Numbered from the stretch's first letter, positions 27,101 through 33,362 are shown. The stretch is 64,000 bases of DNA from Gari tellinella (GCA_922989275.2 OV277864.1:48359550-48423549), one strand, 5' to 3'. Notes: generated by a model not told the origin, from the letters alone. Numbers and translations are program-made.

Positions 27101-29743
27101 AAAATTCTCAATTATTATTTATTTCTCTATCTAATCCTGTCTTGTAGCATCTCTTTTCAAAACGATTCCAAAGATATGCCACAAGACAGGATTAGAGGGA
27201 GAAATAAGAAATTAGATGTATTGTAAAGGTTTGTCTTACAACTGTTCTGCTGTACAAAGTTTTGTAAGATGGGCCCCAGGGGCCCGTTTCATAAAGCTTC
27301 TTACGACAAATGTTGTCGTAAGTCAAAACTTTAAAATACATTTAATTTGTGATTTCTCTGTCTAATCCTGTCTTGTAACATCTTTTTGGAATCGTCTTGA
27401 AAAGACGATTCCAAAAAGATGTCACAAGACAGGATTAGATGGAGAAATAAATAATCATTGGTACTTTTATAATCTGACTTACGACAACATTTGTCGTAAG
27501 AAGTTTTATGAAACGGGCCCCTGGTGTATACTGTATCAGTTTTATTTTCTTGTATTCTAATCTAATAGTACTCAGGTAGAACAGTTTTGTATTGTATTTC
27601 TGATTACCAGAAAACAAATAAAGTTTATGGCCTCTGCTCAGACTTTGCTCTAAATGAAATCTTTTATTTCTTCTCTATATGACAATTATGCAACTGGAGC
27701 ATAGAATTTTACAAACACATCCGGTTGTTTTCTTGTTTAACAATGCTTGTGTAGTACATGTTTGTCTTGTATTTTTCAGTACTCAATCATGAGAGCGTTC
27801 AACATGCATTACAGCAAGTACAGCAGACTGCCAGTGATTCCCAGAAAACAAAGTAAGTTTATCGCTTCTGCTCAAACCTAGCTTAACCCTTTACCTGATA
27901 GCCTAGTTATAATATTGAAGATAGGTGACTACTTAAAGCAGGCTGAAAGTAAAGCAGAATGTGCCCTAGGGCACATTCTGCTTTACTTTCAGCCTACTTT
28001 AAGTTAACATCTGCTAGTATATAGAAAATATTTCTTATATTACATATTCATGACAGTATAAAATGGAACTATTTTCTTTGGCGGATGAATAAAATGAATG
28101 CGCTAAAAGTCGCTTCTATAAGGGAAAGGGTTAATGTGAAATATTCTATTCTTCCCTGTTCCCCAAACAAGGTAGTTATGTCCAAGGCTTTCACTACTGC
28201 AATATTGTGACATGTCTGCTTAAAATTAATGTCTGTTGGTTTGTTTTTTCAGAGTTACATATAGGACATTTTGAAAGAAGAAACATAAAGACGAGTTGCA
28301 AAACAATTTGAACCCAGATCAGACGCCGCATTATGTGTTGTCAGATCTGGGTTCAAACTGTTTGCAAAATTAAGCCAAGTCACGCTCAGCATTCTTAGGG
28401 GATTAATTTTTCCTCCCTGTAGCAACTCCCTCTGAACAACACACACTTTTTGTCTCCCAATGGGTGTTGTTTAACCCTTTGAGCCCTAGTCCCGCATATA
28501 GGCGTCCTTTTCAAACAATATACATATTAATAGTACACTTGTCCTATGCAAACAGCGAAGACCCAGATCAGAGGGCTCCTAAGGAGCCCTCTGATCAGGG
28601 TCTTCACTGTTTGTCATAATGCCAAACATTGACGAAACAACCCTTAAAAGTCAGAAATGGACTATACTTAAATGGAAACTGGAATTGTCCATTTAAAGTT
28701 TCAGGGAGAAAAGAGTTAAGAGAGGGATCACTGTATGAAAAACAATGTTCATTGCAGATTTAGTGACCTACTAGCCTTGGCAGAGGATATCATAGACATG
28801 AAATCAACGCGAGTTCTCCGTGGGTTACCAGGGCGACGTGCAGCAGCGGCAGCAGCTTCTACGGGCTCATCAAGTCAACAACAATCATCATCATTGTCAT
28901 CATCAGCAACATCATCATCTACAACATCAACCTCATCATCAAAGCCAGCAAAGAATCGTAAACTTGTGATAGATGACTCAGAGAGTGAGACTTCCTCCAG
29001 TGAGGTTAGTTGATACAGTTAGGAACATTCTATAGATAACACCTATTGCAAGAAACATTGCCATCATACATTGTAAATATTGTAAGAGTAGGTAGAGATG
29101 TCCTTCTGTTCATCTGTGCAGGAAAAGCCTAAACTATAACCTTGTAAAGATACAAAAGCTTAACCCTTAGCCTGCCACTCACGACTATAGCTACATATGC
29201 AAACAGCTTGGATCCGGATGAGACGCCGAGTTACTTGGCGTCTCATCCGGATCCAAGCTGTTTGACACTCGGACAACATTTTCAGCAATTTTGAGCAACT
29301 TTGAAACACTTTGAAACTTGAAGCAGACGAGAAATATAGCAGACAACAATTTATTTGGCGGGCTAAGGGTTAATAGTTTAAAGTTAATACAAATTTCATT
29401 TATGCTACCATGATGTTTAGCCAGGGGCATACTGTTTTACTCTTGTCCGTCTGTCCATCAGTTTGTTAGTCCGAGTACATCCGTCCGTCCACACATATGA
29501 TACATACTTTGTCCATCTAACTTCTACAGTGTCTTACAGACACAGCTACATCTATAGTTATATTCTGTTTGTTGGCAAAACTTGTGTGAACTGACTAGCA
29601 GGCAGGGGATTTCATTCACCTTTATCTCCAGTTGTTATACAGGCATACATTTGTATTGTTTTATTGCATTGTAGGAGGAGAACATTAAGCCAAAGGCAAA
29701 GAAGCGTAAGAAAATAAGCCCAGTGGATGATGATAGTGACTGA
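3197..29743 (+). CDS. INTS3: Integrator complex subunit 3 (INTS3), 26 exons, N-terminus missing
   Basis: Scaffold subunit of Integrator (snRNA 3' processing, promoter-proximal termination); in the family it also anchors the SOSS ssDNA-repair complex. Coding exons, all AG/GT: 3197-3280, 4035-4118, 5818-6016, 6800-6866, 7463-7604, 8645-8774, 9853-9998, 13059-13202, 14096-14183, 14842-14921, 15771-15862, 16960-17051, 17664-17798, 18610-18742, 20656-20817, 21293-21337, 21721-21840, 22600-22753, 23233-23377, 24004-24117, 24736-24784, 25490-25663, 26316-26407, 27780-27852, 28758-29004, 29675-29743. They total 3,060 nt with every junction in phase (1,019 residues plus TGA). Recognisable family blocks are [92 protein letters not shown] and [10 protein letters not shown]. 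An acidic patch (DDDEEEEPQ) lies near residue 490; the tail is Ser-rich then basic (KAKKRKK), a possible nuclear localisation signal. By comparison with vertebrate INTS3 (about 1,040 residues) roughly the first 50-60 residues are absent. Identity is secure; the first exon is not seen in 1-3,196. Confidence 0.96.
3292..3511. mobile_element. Family E TTAA-MITE
   Basis: Left end TTTGCATGCTGGGTAATTTT, right end CGCTAGCATGG. The core hairpin at about 3396-3464 starts CAAACAGTTTGGATCGTGAT. It begins within about 12 bp of the INTS3 exon 3197-3280 donor. Confidence 0.8.
4131..4334. mobile_element. Family M inverted-repeat MITE
   Basis: Ends TCGAACTTTGATATCTCGA / TCGAGATATCGAAGTTCAAC; central hairpin TTTCAAAGTTAAAGCGTGGC facing GCCACGTTTTAACTTTGAAA. 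Downstream of INTS3 exon 4035-4118. Confidence 0.8.
4439..4689. mobile_element. Family A TTAA-MITE, reverse orientation
   Basis: Left end AATCCATTACCCCATAGCCT, right end TTATGGGATAATGTGTTA, central hairpin GAAAGTAAAGCAGAATGTGC facing its complement. The TTAA ends are decayed. Confidence 0.85.
4949..5417. mobile_element. Family A MITE carrying a roughly 220-bp insertion
   Basis: TTAACCCATTATC to GGGATAATGGGTTA. Between CAGTCACCTGCCCC and AACTAGAAACAGGC, contiguous in other copies, sits about 5173-5390, a segment with TGTTCAAGATCATCGAGCGG at the left, AGTTGAACAAACCTC at the right and several CCGCTCG/CGAGCGG words, suggesting an inverted-repeat insertion. Confidence 0.75.
5559..5793. mobile_element. 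Family A TTAA-MITE
   Basis: TTTTAACCCATTACCACAT to GGGTTAATGGGTTAA. One arm of the central hairpin is shortened. It ends 25 bp before the acceptor of INTS3 exon 5818-6016, so it lies where branch point and polypyrimidine tract are expected. Confidence 0.85.
6079..6295. mobile_element. Family D MITE, reverse orientation, degraded
   Basis: AACTCATTCCTGAAACTTAA at the left, core CAAACAGTGTAGACCCCGAT facing GATCTGGGTCTGCACTGTTT, then CATAGGACGTGTCC and a degraded right end. Confidence 0.7.
6442..6695. mobile_element. Family A TTAA-MITE
   Basis: AAACCCATTATCCCATAAAT to AGGGTAATGGGTTAA with the full central hairpin (GAAAGTAAAGCAGAATGTGC and complement). Confidence 0.88.
7231..7426. mobile_element. 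Family F MITE
   Basis: TGCTCCAGATGAGAGGGAAT to CTTATCTGGAGTCTTGT with the ACTCATTAGAATC-type hairpin reduced. It ends 36 bp before INTS3 exon 7463-7604. Confidence 0.8.
7609..7849. mobile_element. Family A TTAA-MITE abutting a splice donor
   Basis: Starts TAACCCATTACCCCATAAAT only four bases after the exon end at 7604, so the donor is AAAAG/GTGC followed directly by the MITE end. Full hairpin; ends GGTAAAGGGTTAA. Confidence 0.88.
7901..8144. mobile_element. Family C TTAA-MITE
   Basis: TTAACCCTTTCTACATTAAG to GGTGTTGAAAGAGTTAA, TTAA at both ends, core AGCAGTGTAGACCCTGATCA facing GATCTGGATCTGCACTGTTT. Confidence 0.87.
8363..8575. mobile_element. Family M inverted-repeat MITE
   Basis: GTTTCAACTTTGAAATATAG near 8510 faces TTTTCAAATTTGAAACGTGG near 8473, with AATTATCAAGTTTTGACTGT at the right end. 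Confidence 0.75.
8836..9115. mobile_element. Family H MITE, right end truncated
   Basis: TACAGTGCTCCCTCCCTACA then CAACAATTCCCTCCTTACAA; decayed core GCAAACAGCTGGAATCCATA. The closing CTCTCTACA end is missing. An adjacent (CAT)n microsatellite lies at about 8789-8809. Confidence 0.7.
9189..9621. mobile_element. Family B MITE with a family D MITE inside
   Basis: Left end CAGTAAAGCTTCTCTATTAC, right end CATAAGAAAGAGGCTTTACT; hairpin AAAGTAAAGCAGAGATCTCG. Between about 9245 and 9462 lies a reverse-oriented D copy (core CAAACAGTGCAGACACTGAT, end CTAGGGTTGATTGAG). Confidence 0.78.
9639..9826. mobile_element. Family F MITE
   Basis: CAGAGCTCCAGATAAGGGGA to TTATCTGGAGCCCTG; hairpin TCATTAGAATCGTCTCTTTG facing its complement. 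It ends about 26 bp before INTS3 exon 9853-9998. Confidence 0.88.
10047..10253. mobile_element. Family F MITE
   Basis: CAGGGCTCCAGATAAGGGGA to TTAACTGGAGCCCTG, with the ACTCATTAGAATAGTTTC hairpin. It is followed at 10258-10427 by a degraded right half of a family A copy. Confidence 0.83.
10496..10717. mobile_element. Family E TTAA-MITE nested in a CATTAAGCAACCACCTG hairpin
   Basis: TTAACTCTTACCATGCTAGC to CGAGCATGCAGAGAGTTAA with TTAA on both sides; core AAACAGTTTGGATCCAGATG facing CATCAGGATCCGAACTGTTT. Flanks rejoin as CTTCATTAAGCAACCACCTG, a sequence found uninterrupted at about 15543-15560. Confidence 0.88.
10858..12570 (+). mobile_element. Composite Helitron-like element with two classes of tandem repeat
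   Basis: Opens TATCCCCTGCCGAAAGGCAG (palindrome CTGCCGAAAGGCAG) and closes GCTGCGGCAGGGGATATCAG. Near the left end a roughly 175-bp unit with ACGTTTTCCGTCCGCAACTG is duplicated (about 10931 and 11106) almost without change. Then come roughly 330-bp units sharing TCTGCCCTTGATGTACTTAG near 11400, 11732 and 12061. The interior of INTS3's largest intron is mostly this element. No transposase or helicase frame. Confidence 0.75.
12571..13058. other. INTS3 intron, mostly unassigned
   Basis: Unique-looking AT-rich intron sequence with one small hairpin at about 12913-12980 (AAAAGGTAAAGCAGAAAGCT facing TTTCTACTTTACCCTTTT), a stray family A/B core without recognisable ends. Confidence 0.5.
13221..13559. 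mobile_element. Two family A MITE halves joined head to head
   Basis: 13221-13365 is a forward A copy broken within the hairpin; 13366-13559 (AACCCATTACTCCATAGCCT to AGGGTAATAGGTTAA) is a second copy in reverse orientation. It starts 19 bp after INTS3 exon 13059-13202. Confidence 0.8.
13638..14057. mobile_element. Family B MITE interrupted by a family A MITE
   Basis: B ends ACAGTAAATCCTTTACATTA / GTAATAGAGAAGTTTTACTG. The A copy (13756-14007) has TTAA on both sides and splits CCACCTATC-TTAA-ACACC. The uninterrupted equivalent CACCTGTCTTAAACGAC exists in the B copy at 17340-17642. Confidence 0.9.
14352..14592. mobile_element. Family D MITE
   Basis: CCCAGTGACACGTATATTTG at the left, decayed core GCAAGCAATGTAAACCCAGA facing TCTGCATAGCTTG, and GGAAACTGGAATTGTCCATT at the right. 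Confidence 0.78.
14600..14793. mobile_element. Family F MITE, reverse orientation
   Basis: CAGGGTTCCAGATAAGAGGG to CTTGTTTGGAGCTCTG with the CTCATTAAAATTGTCTTAAA hairpin. It lies 48 bp before INTS3 exon 14842-14921. Confidence 0.83.
15341..15530. mobile_element. Family A MITE, degraded
   Basis: ATAGATGACCACCTAAAACA, a shortened hairpin (GAAAGTAAAGCAGCCTGCTT) and ATATAGAAAACATTTCTCAC remain; both termini are lost. Confidence 0.65.
15884..16123. mobile_element. Family C TTAA-MITE
   Basis: TTAACTCTCTCAACACTGTA to TGTTTAAAGAGTTAA; core CAAACAGTGTAGACCCTGAT facing GATCTGATTCTACACTGTTT. It begins 21 bp after the donor of INTS3 exon 15771-15862. Confidence 0.88.
16180..16300. mobile_element. Family A-related short hairpin element
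   Basis: TTAACCCTTTACCTCATAAC end, then AGCTGAAAGTAAAGCAGAAA facing GCTTTACTTTCAGCT. The right terminus is not recognisable. Confidence 0.6.
16566..16927. mobile_element. Family H MITE, complete
   Basis: TACAGCGTTCCCTCTCTACA to TGTAGAGAGGGAGCGCTGTA, inverted termini; subterminal GGGAGTCGTTACAGGGAGGG; core CAAACAGCTTGAATCCAGAT facing ATCTGGATTCAAGCTGTTTG around a GCCGCG stem. It ends 32 bp before INTS3 exon 16960-17051. Confidence 0.9.
17075..17290. repeat. Dispersed repeat, first of two intronic copies
   Basis: AATTTTCTATGTATTAAAAC, then AACTAAGTGAAACCGGCTGT and CCTGACATATGCCTCCATTT. The same series recurs at 17970-18180 (CATTTTCTATGTATTAAAAC, GCCTGACATATGCACCCACT). No termini identified. 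Confidence 0.7.
17340..17642. mobile_element. Family B MITE with a partial internal duplication
   Basis: ACAGTAGAACCTCTCTATTA to GAGAGGTTCTACTGT; hairpin AATGAGAAAGTGAAACAGAA facing its complement, with the right arm (CCTGTAGGAGCTTTCTG) partly repeated near 17530. Provides the uninterrupted CTTAAACGAC site. It ends 21 bp before INTS3 exon 17664-17798. Confidence 0.88.
17970..18600. repeat. Dispersed repeat copy and unassigned intron
   Basis: 17970-18180 matches the copy at 17075-17290. The following sequence includes CTCTCGATCGATCGCATAAA and a CACGTGA word; nothing else is recognisable up to the exon at 18610. Confidence 0.5.
18790..19231. mobile_element. Family B MITE interrupted by a family A MITE
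   Basis: The A copy (18827-19078) has TTAA at both ends (TTTAACCCTTTCCCCCATAG to GGGTAATGGGTTAAAA). B continues on the right with the hairpin AAAGTGACAGTAAAACAGAA and the end CATAATAGAGATGTTTACTG. The left end of B is decayed. Confidence 0.8.
19322..20224 (+). mobile_element. Composite Helitron-like element, 157-bp tandem repeat inside
   Basis: Opens AGCTCTCCTGAGCTAGCTCA with GGGTGAGCTTTTGC and closes GGTGAGCGATATCAGGGCCT with CAGGCCCTCTTG. Units sharing TTTACACTCTAGAGGCCACA occur near 19400, 19563 and 19724. Same class of ends as 1880-3136 but with a different internal repeat. Confidence 0.78.
20225..20459 (-). mobile_element. Non-LTR retrotransposon 3' fragment (end of reverse transcriptase ORF)
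   Basis: The minus-strand frame reads [20 protein letters not shown] and then [20 protein letters not shown], the GRGRP-x-x-W-x-DC pattern found at the C-terminus of many non-LTR reverse transcriptases. Only this tail is present, abutting the end of the composite element at 19322-20224. It sits inside an INTS3 intron on the opposite strand and is not a host gene. Confidence 0.72.
20447..20615. mobile_element. Remnants of a hairpin core and family F right half
   Basis: TAGCTTTAAGCAAAATTGAA is an A/B-type core fragment. 20525-20615 (GAGATGGTTCCAATGAGTGT, CACCATAGGATTTAATGAAG, CTCCCCTTATCTTGGG) is the right half of an F copy, just upstream of exon 20656-20817. Confidence 0.6.
20866..21048. mobile_element. 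Family G MITE, both ends lost
   Basis: GTCAAGTCAAAACTTTGAAA, CATCTAATCCTGTCTTGTG and GATGGATAAATAAATAATAA match the interior of the complete G copies near 27.2 kb. Confidence 0.65.
21915..21990. repeat. Isolated E/H-type hairpin core
   Basis: GCGAACAGTTTGGATCCAGA faces GGGTCCAAACTGTTTGACCC, and the inner stem CCGACACTTCA is perfectly paired. Neither E nor H termini were identified nearby. Confidence 0.75.
22073..22180. mobile_element. Family C MITE, left half
   Basis: TTAACTCTTTTAACACTAAG and ACATGAACCAGTCTACTTGG; the hairpin and right half are missing. Confidence 0.7.
22279..22523. mobile_element. Family A TTAA-MITE
   Basis: TTAACCCATTACCTCATAAA to GAGTAAAGGGTTAA; the hairpin right arm is partly duplicated (two CTTCTGCTTTACTTT-like runs near 22450-22485). 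Confidence 0.85.
22835..23165. mobile_element. A-type hairpin followed by an E core split by family J
   Basis: 22835-22915 is an A hairpin remnant. E/H-type core arms ACAGTTTGGATCCTGATC (22941) and CTTGATCCAAACTGTTTGC (23130) are separated by a J element with GGTTATAAATAGTTTGAGTT and CAAGCATTTGATTGGTCAGA facing its complement. Confidence 0.7.
23453..23696. mobile_element. Family A TTAA-MITE
   Basis: AACCCATTACCCCATAAATA to GGGGTAATGGGTT with a full hairpin (GAAAGTAAAGCAGAATGTGC). It lies in the INTS3 intron after exon 23233-23377. Confidence 0.88.
24168..24361. mobile_element. Family F MITE
   Basis: GGTTTCCAGATAAGGGGCGT to CTTATCTGGAGCCTTG, flanked by TTCTAG on each side, a possible 6-bp target duplication. 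Hairpin CTCATTAGAATCGTCTCTTC. Confidence 0.85.
24362..24665. mobile_element. Rearranged family D pieces
   Basis: AGTTTCAGGGGTGAATGAGT (D right end) precedes an isolated core at about 24590-24655 (GCAAACTGTGTAGCCACTGA facing GATCAGGGTCTACATTGTTT), so the usual order is inverted. Confidence 0.6.
24852..25244. mobile_element. Two family A MITEs, one partial and one nearly complete
   Basis: 24852-24970 keeps CCCATAGCTTGTTTCCAGTT and a hairpin; 25001-25244 runs from TACATTACCCCATAAATACG to GGGGTAATGGGTTAA with a full hairpin. Confidence 0.82.
26006..26310. mobile_element. Family C MITE (degraded) followed by family J
   Basis: TTTCAACACTAAGTAACTAC and AACCAGTCTACTTGGAATTC of C with a broken core; then J arms CTCAAATCTGACCAATCAAA and AGCTTGAGAATGAGACTCAG, ending at the acceptor region of exon 26316-26407. 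Confidence 0.65.
26466..26820. mobile_element. Family A MITE plus adjoining B-type hairpin
   Basis: TTAACCCTTTACCTGATAGC to GGGGGAAAGGGTTAA (reverse orientation, 26466-26724). It is followed by AATGCAGAATAAAAAAATAT facing ATTATTTTTATTCTGCATTA, ending AGCAGCTAC. Confidence 0.82.
26925..27046. mobile_element. Family J MITE
   Basis: AAGGTTATAAAGAGTTTGAG to CTCAAAAGCTTTATAACTTT, inverted ends, with ATCAAGCATTTGATTGGTCA facing ACCAATCAAATGCTTGAGAA. Confidence 0.8.
27048..27277. mobile_element. Family G MITE, first of an adjacent pair
   Basis: GGGCCCGTCTTACTAAACCT to TTTTGTAAGATGGGCCCC. Interior CTAATCCTGTCTTGTAGCAT faces ATGCCACAAGACAGGATTAG. Confidence 0.85.
27279..27521. mobile_element. Family G MITE, second of an adjacent pair
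   Basis: GGGGCCCGTTTCATAAAGCT to AGTTTTATGAAACGGGCCCC, almost fully palindromic with GTCTTGTAACATCTTTTTGG facing its complement. It directly abuts the preceding G copy. Confidence 0.9.
27883..28134. mobile_element. Family A TTAA-MITE, reverse orientation
   Basis: TTAACCCTTTACCTGATAGC to AAGGGAAAGGGTTAA; perfect hairpin GAAAGTAAAGCAGAATGTGC with a CCTAGG turn. It lies about 30 bp after exon 27780-27852. Confidence 0.9.
28140..28736. mobile_element. Family H MITE interrupted by a family D MITE
   Basis: H core TTTGAACCCAGATCAGACGC facing GATCTGGGTTCAAACTGTTT, then CTCCCAATGGGTGTTG; the D copy (28471-28719) has TTAA at both ends, after which H resumes with GAGAGGGATCACTGTA. The D core is CAAACAGCGAAGACCCAGAT. 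It ends 21 bp before INTS3 exon 28758-29004. Confidence 0.85.
29160..29373. mobile_element. Family E TTAA-MITE (GCCTGCC subtype)
   Basis: TTAACCCTTAGCCTGCCACT to TTGGCGGGCTAAGGGTTAA, TTAA both sides, 214 bp. Core CAAACAGCTTGGATCCGGAT. It is the same length as, and nearly identical to, the copy at 34564-34777. Confidence 0.9.
29420..29615. mobile_element. Remnant of a composite element
   Basis: CCAGGGGCATACTG, TTGTCCGTCTGTCCATCAGT and GTCCGTCCACAC, ending CAGGCAGGGGATTTCATTCA, recall the ends of the element at 10858-12570 with a deleted interior. Confidence 0.5.
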
Positions 29744-30389
29744 GAGTGTTCATTGATAGGTGTACAAGGAACAGTTCTTAAATCAGGGCCAGGCTGCAAG
29801 CCAGTGAGAAATAGACTACAGTCAAGCATGTGTTCAGCTGTCATTCTTTACAGAAGGAGTGGGCATCTATGGAGACAGGTGACTCCCTAATGTTGGCATC
29901 TATAGGCAGCTGATTGCCTAATGCAGGATAAATGTGATGCAGAGAGCTTCTACAGTAGCTTTTTGCTAAGCGGTTTGTCTTTAATAAAGCGGCTATTTTG
30001 CAAAGAAGCACTTGGATCTCTTGAGACAGGTAACTGTTCAATGCAGGACAAAAATAAAGCAGAACTCTCCATAGAAGCTTTCTACTTTACTTTCCTTCTG
30101 TATTAAGCAACTTATTTAAAGAAGACTGGAGGTCTCTATCAACAGGTGACTGCTTCATGAAGGACAAAGGTAACCTGTATAAAATACTAAGAATTCACTG
30201 ACACTTTACACAAGTTTGATTGTGAATCAAGGTTTGTGCCAGCTATGTTGCTGGGCAACAGGTGATCAGATCACCAAGGAGATGTCTTCTCATGGATACG
30301 AATATGCAGTAAAACTTTTGATAACCGAAATTTTCTTGGTCAAGTAAAAGGTTCGGTAAACCCTTTACCCAATAGCTTGTTCCTAATTT
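29744..30389. other. INTS3 3' flank, probable 3' UTR
   Basis: Contains a series of short imperfect hairpins around ACAGGTGACT and TGCAGGACAAA words at 29875-30170 (degraded B-like repeats) and no further coding sequence. Confidence 0.5.
29983..29988 (+). promoter_or_regulatory. Candidate INTS3 poly(A) signal
   Basis: AATAAA 240 bp after the INTS3 stop, the first on the + strand in the 3' flank. Another lies at 30953-30958 next to an A-run. Which is used cannot be told from sequence. Confidence 0.35.
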
Positions 30390-30390
30390 T

Positions 30391-30640
30391 AACCCATTAC
30401 CCCATAGCCTATTTCTAGATTTGAAGACATGTGACCACTTAAAGCAGGCTGAAAGTAAAGCAGAACGTGCCTTAAGGCACATTCTGCTTTACTTACAGTC
30501 TGCATTAAGCTTCCATCTGCCAGGATGTAGAAACTATTTCTTACAGAACATATTCGTGACTGTTTAAAATTGAGCTATTTTCTTCGGTGGATGAATAAAT
30601 TAAAGGTGTAAAAAGGCGTATTTATGGGGTAATGGGTTAA
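30391..30640. mobile_element. Family A TTAA-MITE, reverse orientation
   Basis: TTAACCCATTACCCCATAGC to TTATGGGGTAATGGGTTAA with a full hairpin GAAAGTAAAGCAGAACGTGC. Confidence 0.9.
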
Positions 30641-31024
30641 ATACAGATGCCGAGATGACAATTTAAAGCGGGTTGAAAGTAAAGCAGAATGTGCGAGAAC
30701 ATGTTCCAGAATTATCTGGAGCTCTGTTTCACTATGAGTTCTGTATTACTCTTCGTTAAAGAATTGGTGAGCATGTAGAATTTGTTGGAACAGAGAATTT
30801 TCAGATATAGTTTGAAGGATTTTGGATTTTAGCTTGCCTGTTGCAGAACAGAAGAGCTATGCACACCTGTTTTCTTGCCTTTTTACCAAAACGTTGAGGA
30901 AATTCAAAAGTCCATGTGTAAGACTGAGAGCATACTTTGATAATTTTTTATGAATAAAAAAAAAACCCATAAAATACATTCACTCGATAGAACTACTTTG
31001 AACTTATTTAAGTTGAACTTGCCC

Positions 31025-32470
31025 GTTTTTCATATGTTGAAATTTGATAACTAGATCTTGCTAAAGTTGAACATACCTGTATTTATGTCTCCCCCCTTTA
31101 GGGGAGGGAGACATATTGGTGTTGTGCTTTCTGTCTGTCTGTCTGTCTCTTAAAATTCTTGTGCAGCTAACTCCTCCTACACTTTATGAGGGATTTACTT
31201 CAAACTTTGACAAATGAACCAGCTATATGTGAGGATGGTCATGTGGTTTGGAATTTTGGCTGCAACAATTTTAACAGAAGTTATGGCCCTTTGTAGTTTT
31301 TCCTTATATAGAGTATATAGCTAAAAATTCTTGTGCAGCTAACTCCTCCTACACTATTTGAGGGATTTACTTCAAAATTTTACACATGTACCAGCTATAT
31401 GTGAGGATGGTCATGTGGTTTGGATTTTTGGCTGCAACAATTTGGACAGAAGTTATGGTTATATAGAGTATATAGCGAAAAATTCTTGTGCAGCTAACCC
31501 CTCCTACACTATATGAGGGATTTACTTCAAACTTTTACACATGTACCAGCTATATGTGAGGATGGTCATGTGGTTTGGAATTTTGACTCCAACAATTTTA
31601 ACAGAAGTAATGGCCCTTTGTAGTTTTTCCTTATATAGAGTATATAGCGAAACATTCTTGTGCAGCTAACTCCTCATACACTATTTGAGGGATTTACTTC
31701 AAACTTTTACACATGTACCAGCTATATGTGAGGATGGTCATGTGGTTTGGAATTTTGACTCCAACAATTTTGACAGAAGTTATGGCCCTTTGGAGTTTTT
31801 CCTTATATAGATTATATAGCGAAAAAGTCTTGTGCAGCTAACTCCTCCTATACTATGTAAGAGTTTTCATAACCAATCTATATGCGACGCACAACCAATC
31901 TATATGTATCTATAAGTGACACACAATCAATCTATATCTTGTTGTTAAAACGCAACTATTGAGTTTGCTGGTTATGTTTTCCGTGTTATTTTTAAATCGC
32001 AACTATTGAGTATAAACATCACTATGACTATTAGTATCAGTTTGTTACATTTTTTAACAAATGTATGAAGATGTAAAGGTTGAAGCTAGGGTGAACTTTT
32101 TTAAGTGACAACACAACAGTAAAGATACTAACAAGGACATGTGATATTTGACTATACTCCTACTCCTTCCTTAAAAATGCCAAAAACTCGAGAATATGCA
32201 TGTCACACAGTAAGTATACACACAATTTTAATCTGAAAATAAATTGCTTACAATTAACAATGTCAGTATTTTGACATATGAATTTATTCCTCTTATAGGT
32301 GCCAGGGGGTGAATTTATTCCTCTTATGGGTGCTGGGTACCGGGGGGAGACATGTGTTTTTCTCAAAAACAAGCTCTAGTTCAAAGTTAAGACATGGCTA
32401 AGCCACATTTTAACTTTGAACTACAGGTTAGTTTGACTTAAGCCAGTTTGCATTATCAAGTTTCGACTGT
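31025..32470. mobile_element. Family M MITE split by a composite element
   Basis: Left M part with TTGAACATACCTGTATTTAT and right part TTCAAAGTTAAGACATGGCT to TTATCAAGTTTCGACTGT. The two are interrupted by 31085-32378; the right arm GAACTACAGGT predicts the original junction ACCTGTAGTTC. Confidence 0.82.
31085..32378 (+). mobile_element. Composite Helitron-like element with about 170-bp tandem repeats
   Basis: Opens ATGTCTCCCCCCTTTAGGGG with AGGGAGACATATTG, has a CTGT microsatellite, then units with AATTCTTGTGCAGCTAACTC near 31152, 31324, 31478, 31650 and 31822, and closes GTACCGGGGGGAGACATGTG. No coding capacity. Same plan as 1880-3136 and 10858-12570. Confidence 0.8.
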
Positions 32471-32565
32471 GTCACAATCATTAAGAATGAAACCCTCATT
32501 CATTCAGACCTAAAAGAGGATGCCAAACTACTGTCAATGGAACATTTTGCTGACATTGTCCTGCA

Positions 32566-32788
32566 TTAACTCTTTGAATGCTGGGTAATTTTTTCGTCTG
32601 CAACAATTATCTCTGTTGATGTTCTACAAATGTAATTTTTACTCTTTTGTTTCAAAACAGGGTAAGAGTGTCAAACAGTTTGGATCCTGATGAGACGCCG
32701 CATTATGCAGCGTCTCATCTGGATCCAAACTGTTTGCAAAGGTAATCATTGTGGCAGATATATCCGCCGCTAGCATGCAAAGAGTTAA
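32566..32788. mobile_element. Family E TTAA-MITE nested in a CATTAAGCAGC hairpin
   Basis: TTAACTCTTTGAATGCTGGG to CTAGCATGCAAAGAGTTAA, TTAA both sides; core CAAACAGTTTGGATCCTGAT. Flanks rejoin as GTCCTGCATTAAGCAGCAGT, like uninterrupted CTGCATTAAGCAGC at about 26800. Confidence 0.9.
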
Positions 32789-33179
32789 GCAGCAGTCTGT
32801 CAAGAGAGAAATCTTTCCACCATAGCCATGAGTGCAAATTACCTTTAACCAACAGCCTGCTGGAGTCGTCTGATGAGGGTCTCCACTGTTTGTCATTATG
32901 AAATTGTTAAAATGAACCTTAAATAGTCAAAATTAACTAGACTTCATTTGAAAATGGATTTATCCATTAATAGTTAAATGAGTTGAGCTAGACAAATGTA
33001 AAGCAGAATACTCATACAGTAACAGGACTTTTCATGTTGCTTTAAGCTGCCATCTATATTCAATTCTATCACAGATTTTAATTGTGAGTAGGTAGGGACG
33101 TCCAAAGCCACTAATAGGGGTTGATGAAGTGCTTGTGGAAAACAAGATTGATCACAGTTCAAATATGGATAAGATTTAA

Positions 33180-33362
33180 CCCCTTCACTGCCTTTCCCCA
33201 AATACAAAAGTTATTTGCACACAGTTTGGATCCTGATCAGACACCACTTTACGACATCTGATCAAGATCAAAACTATTTGACACTTGTTTCAAAATACCT
33301 AAAATTTAAATTAGGAAAATAAAAGCAGACGACAATTGGTCATGGCAGGGAAGGGGTTCTGA
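33180..33362. mobile_element. Family E MITE
   Basis: ACCCCTTCACTGCCTTTCCC to GTCATGGCAGGGAAGGGGTT; core CACAGTTTGGATCCTGATCA facing GATCAAGATCAAAACTATTT. Confidence 0.78.
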
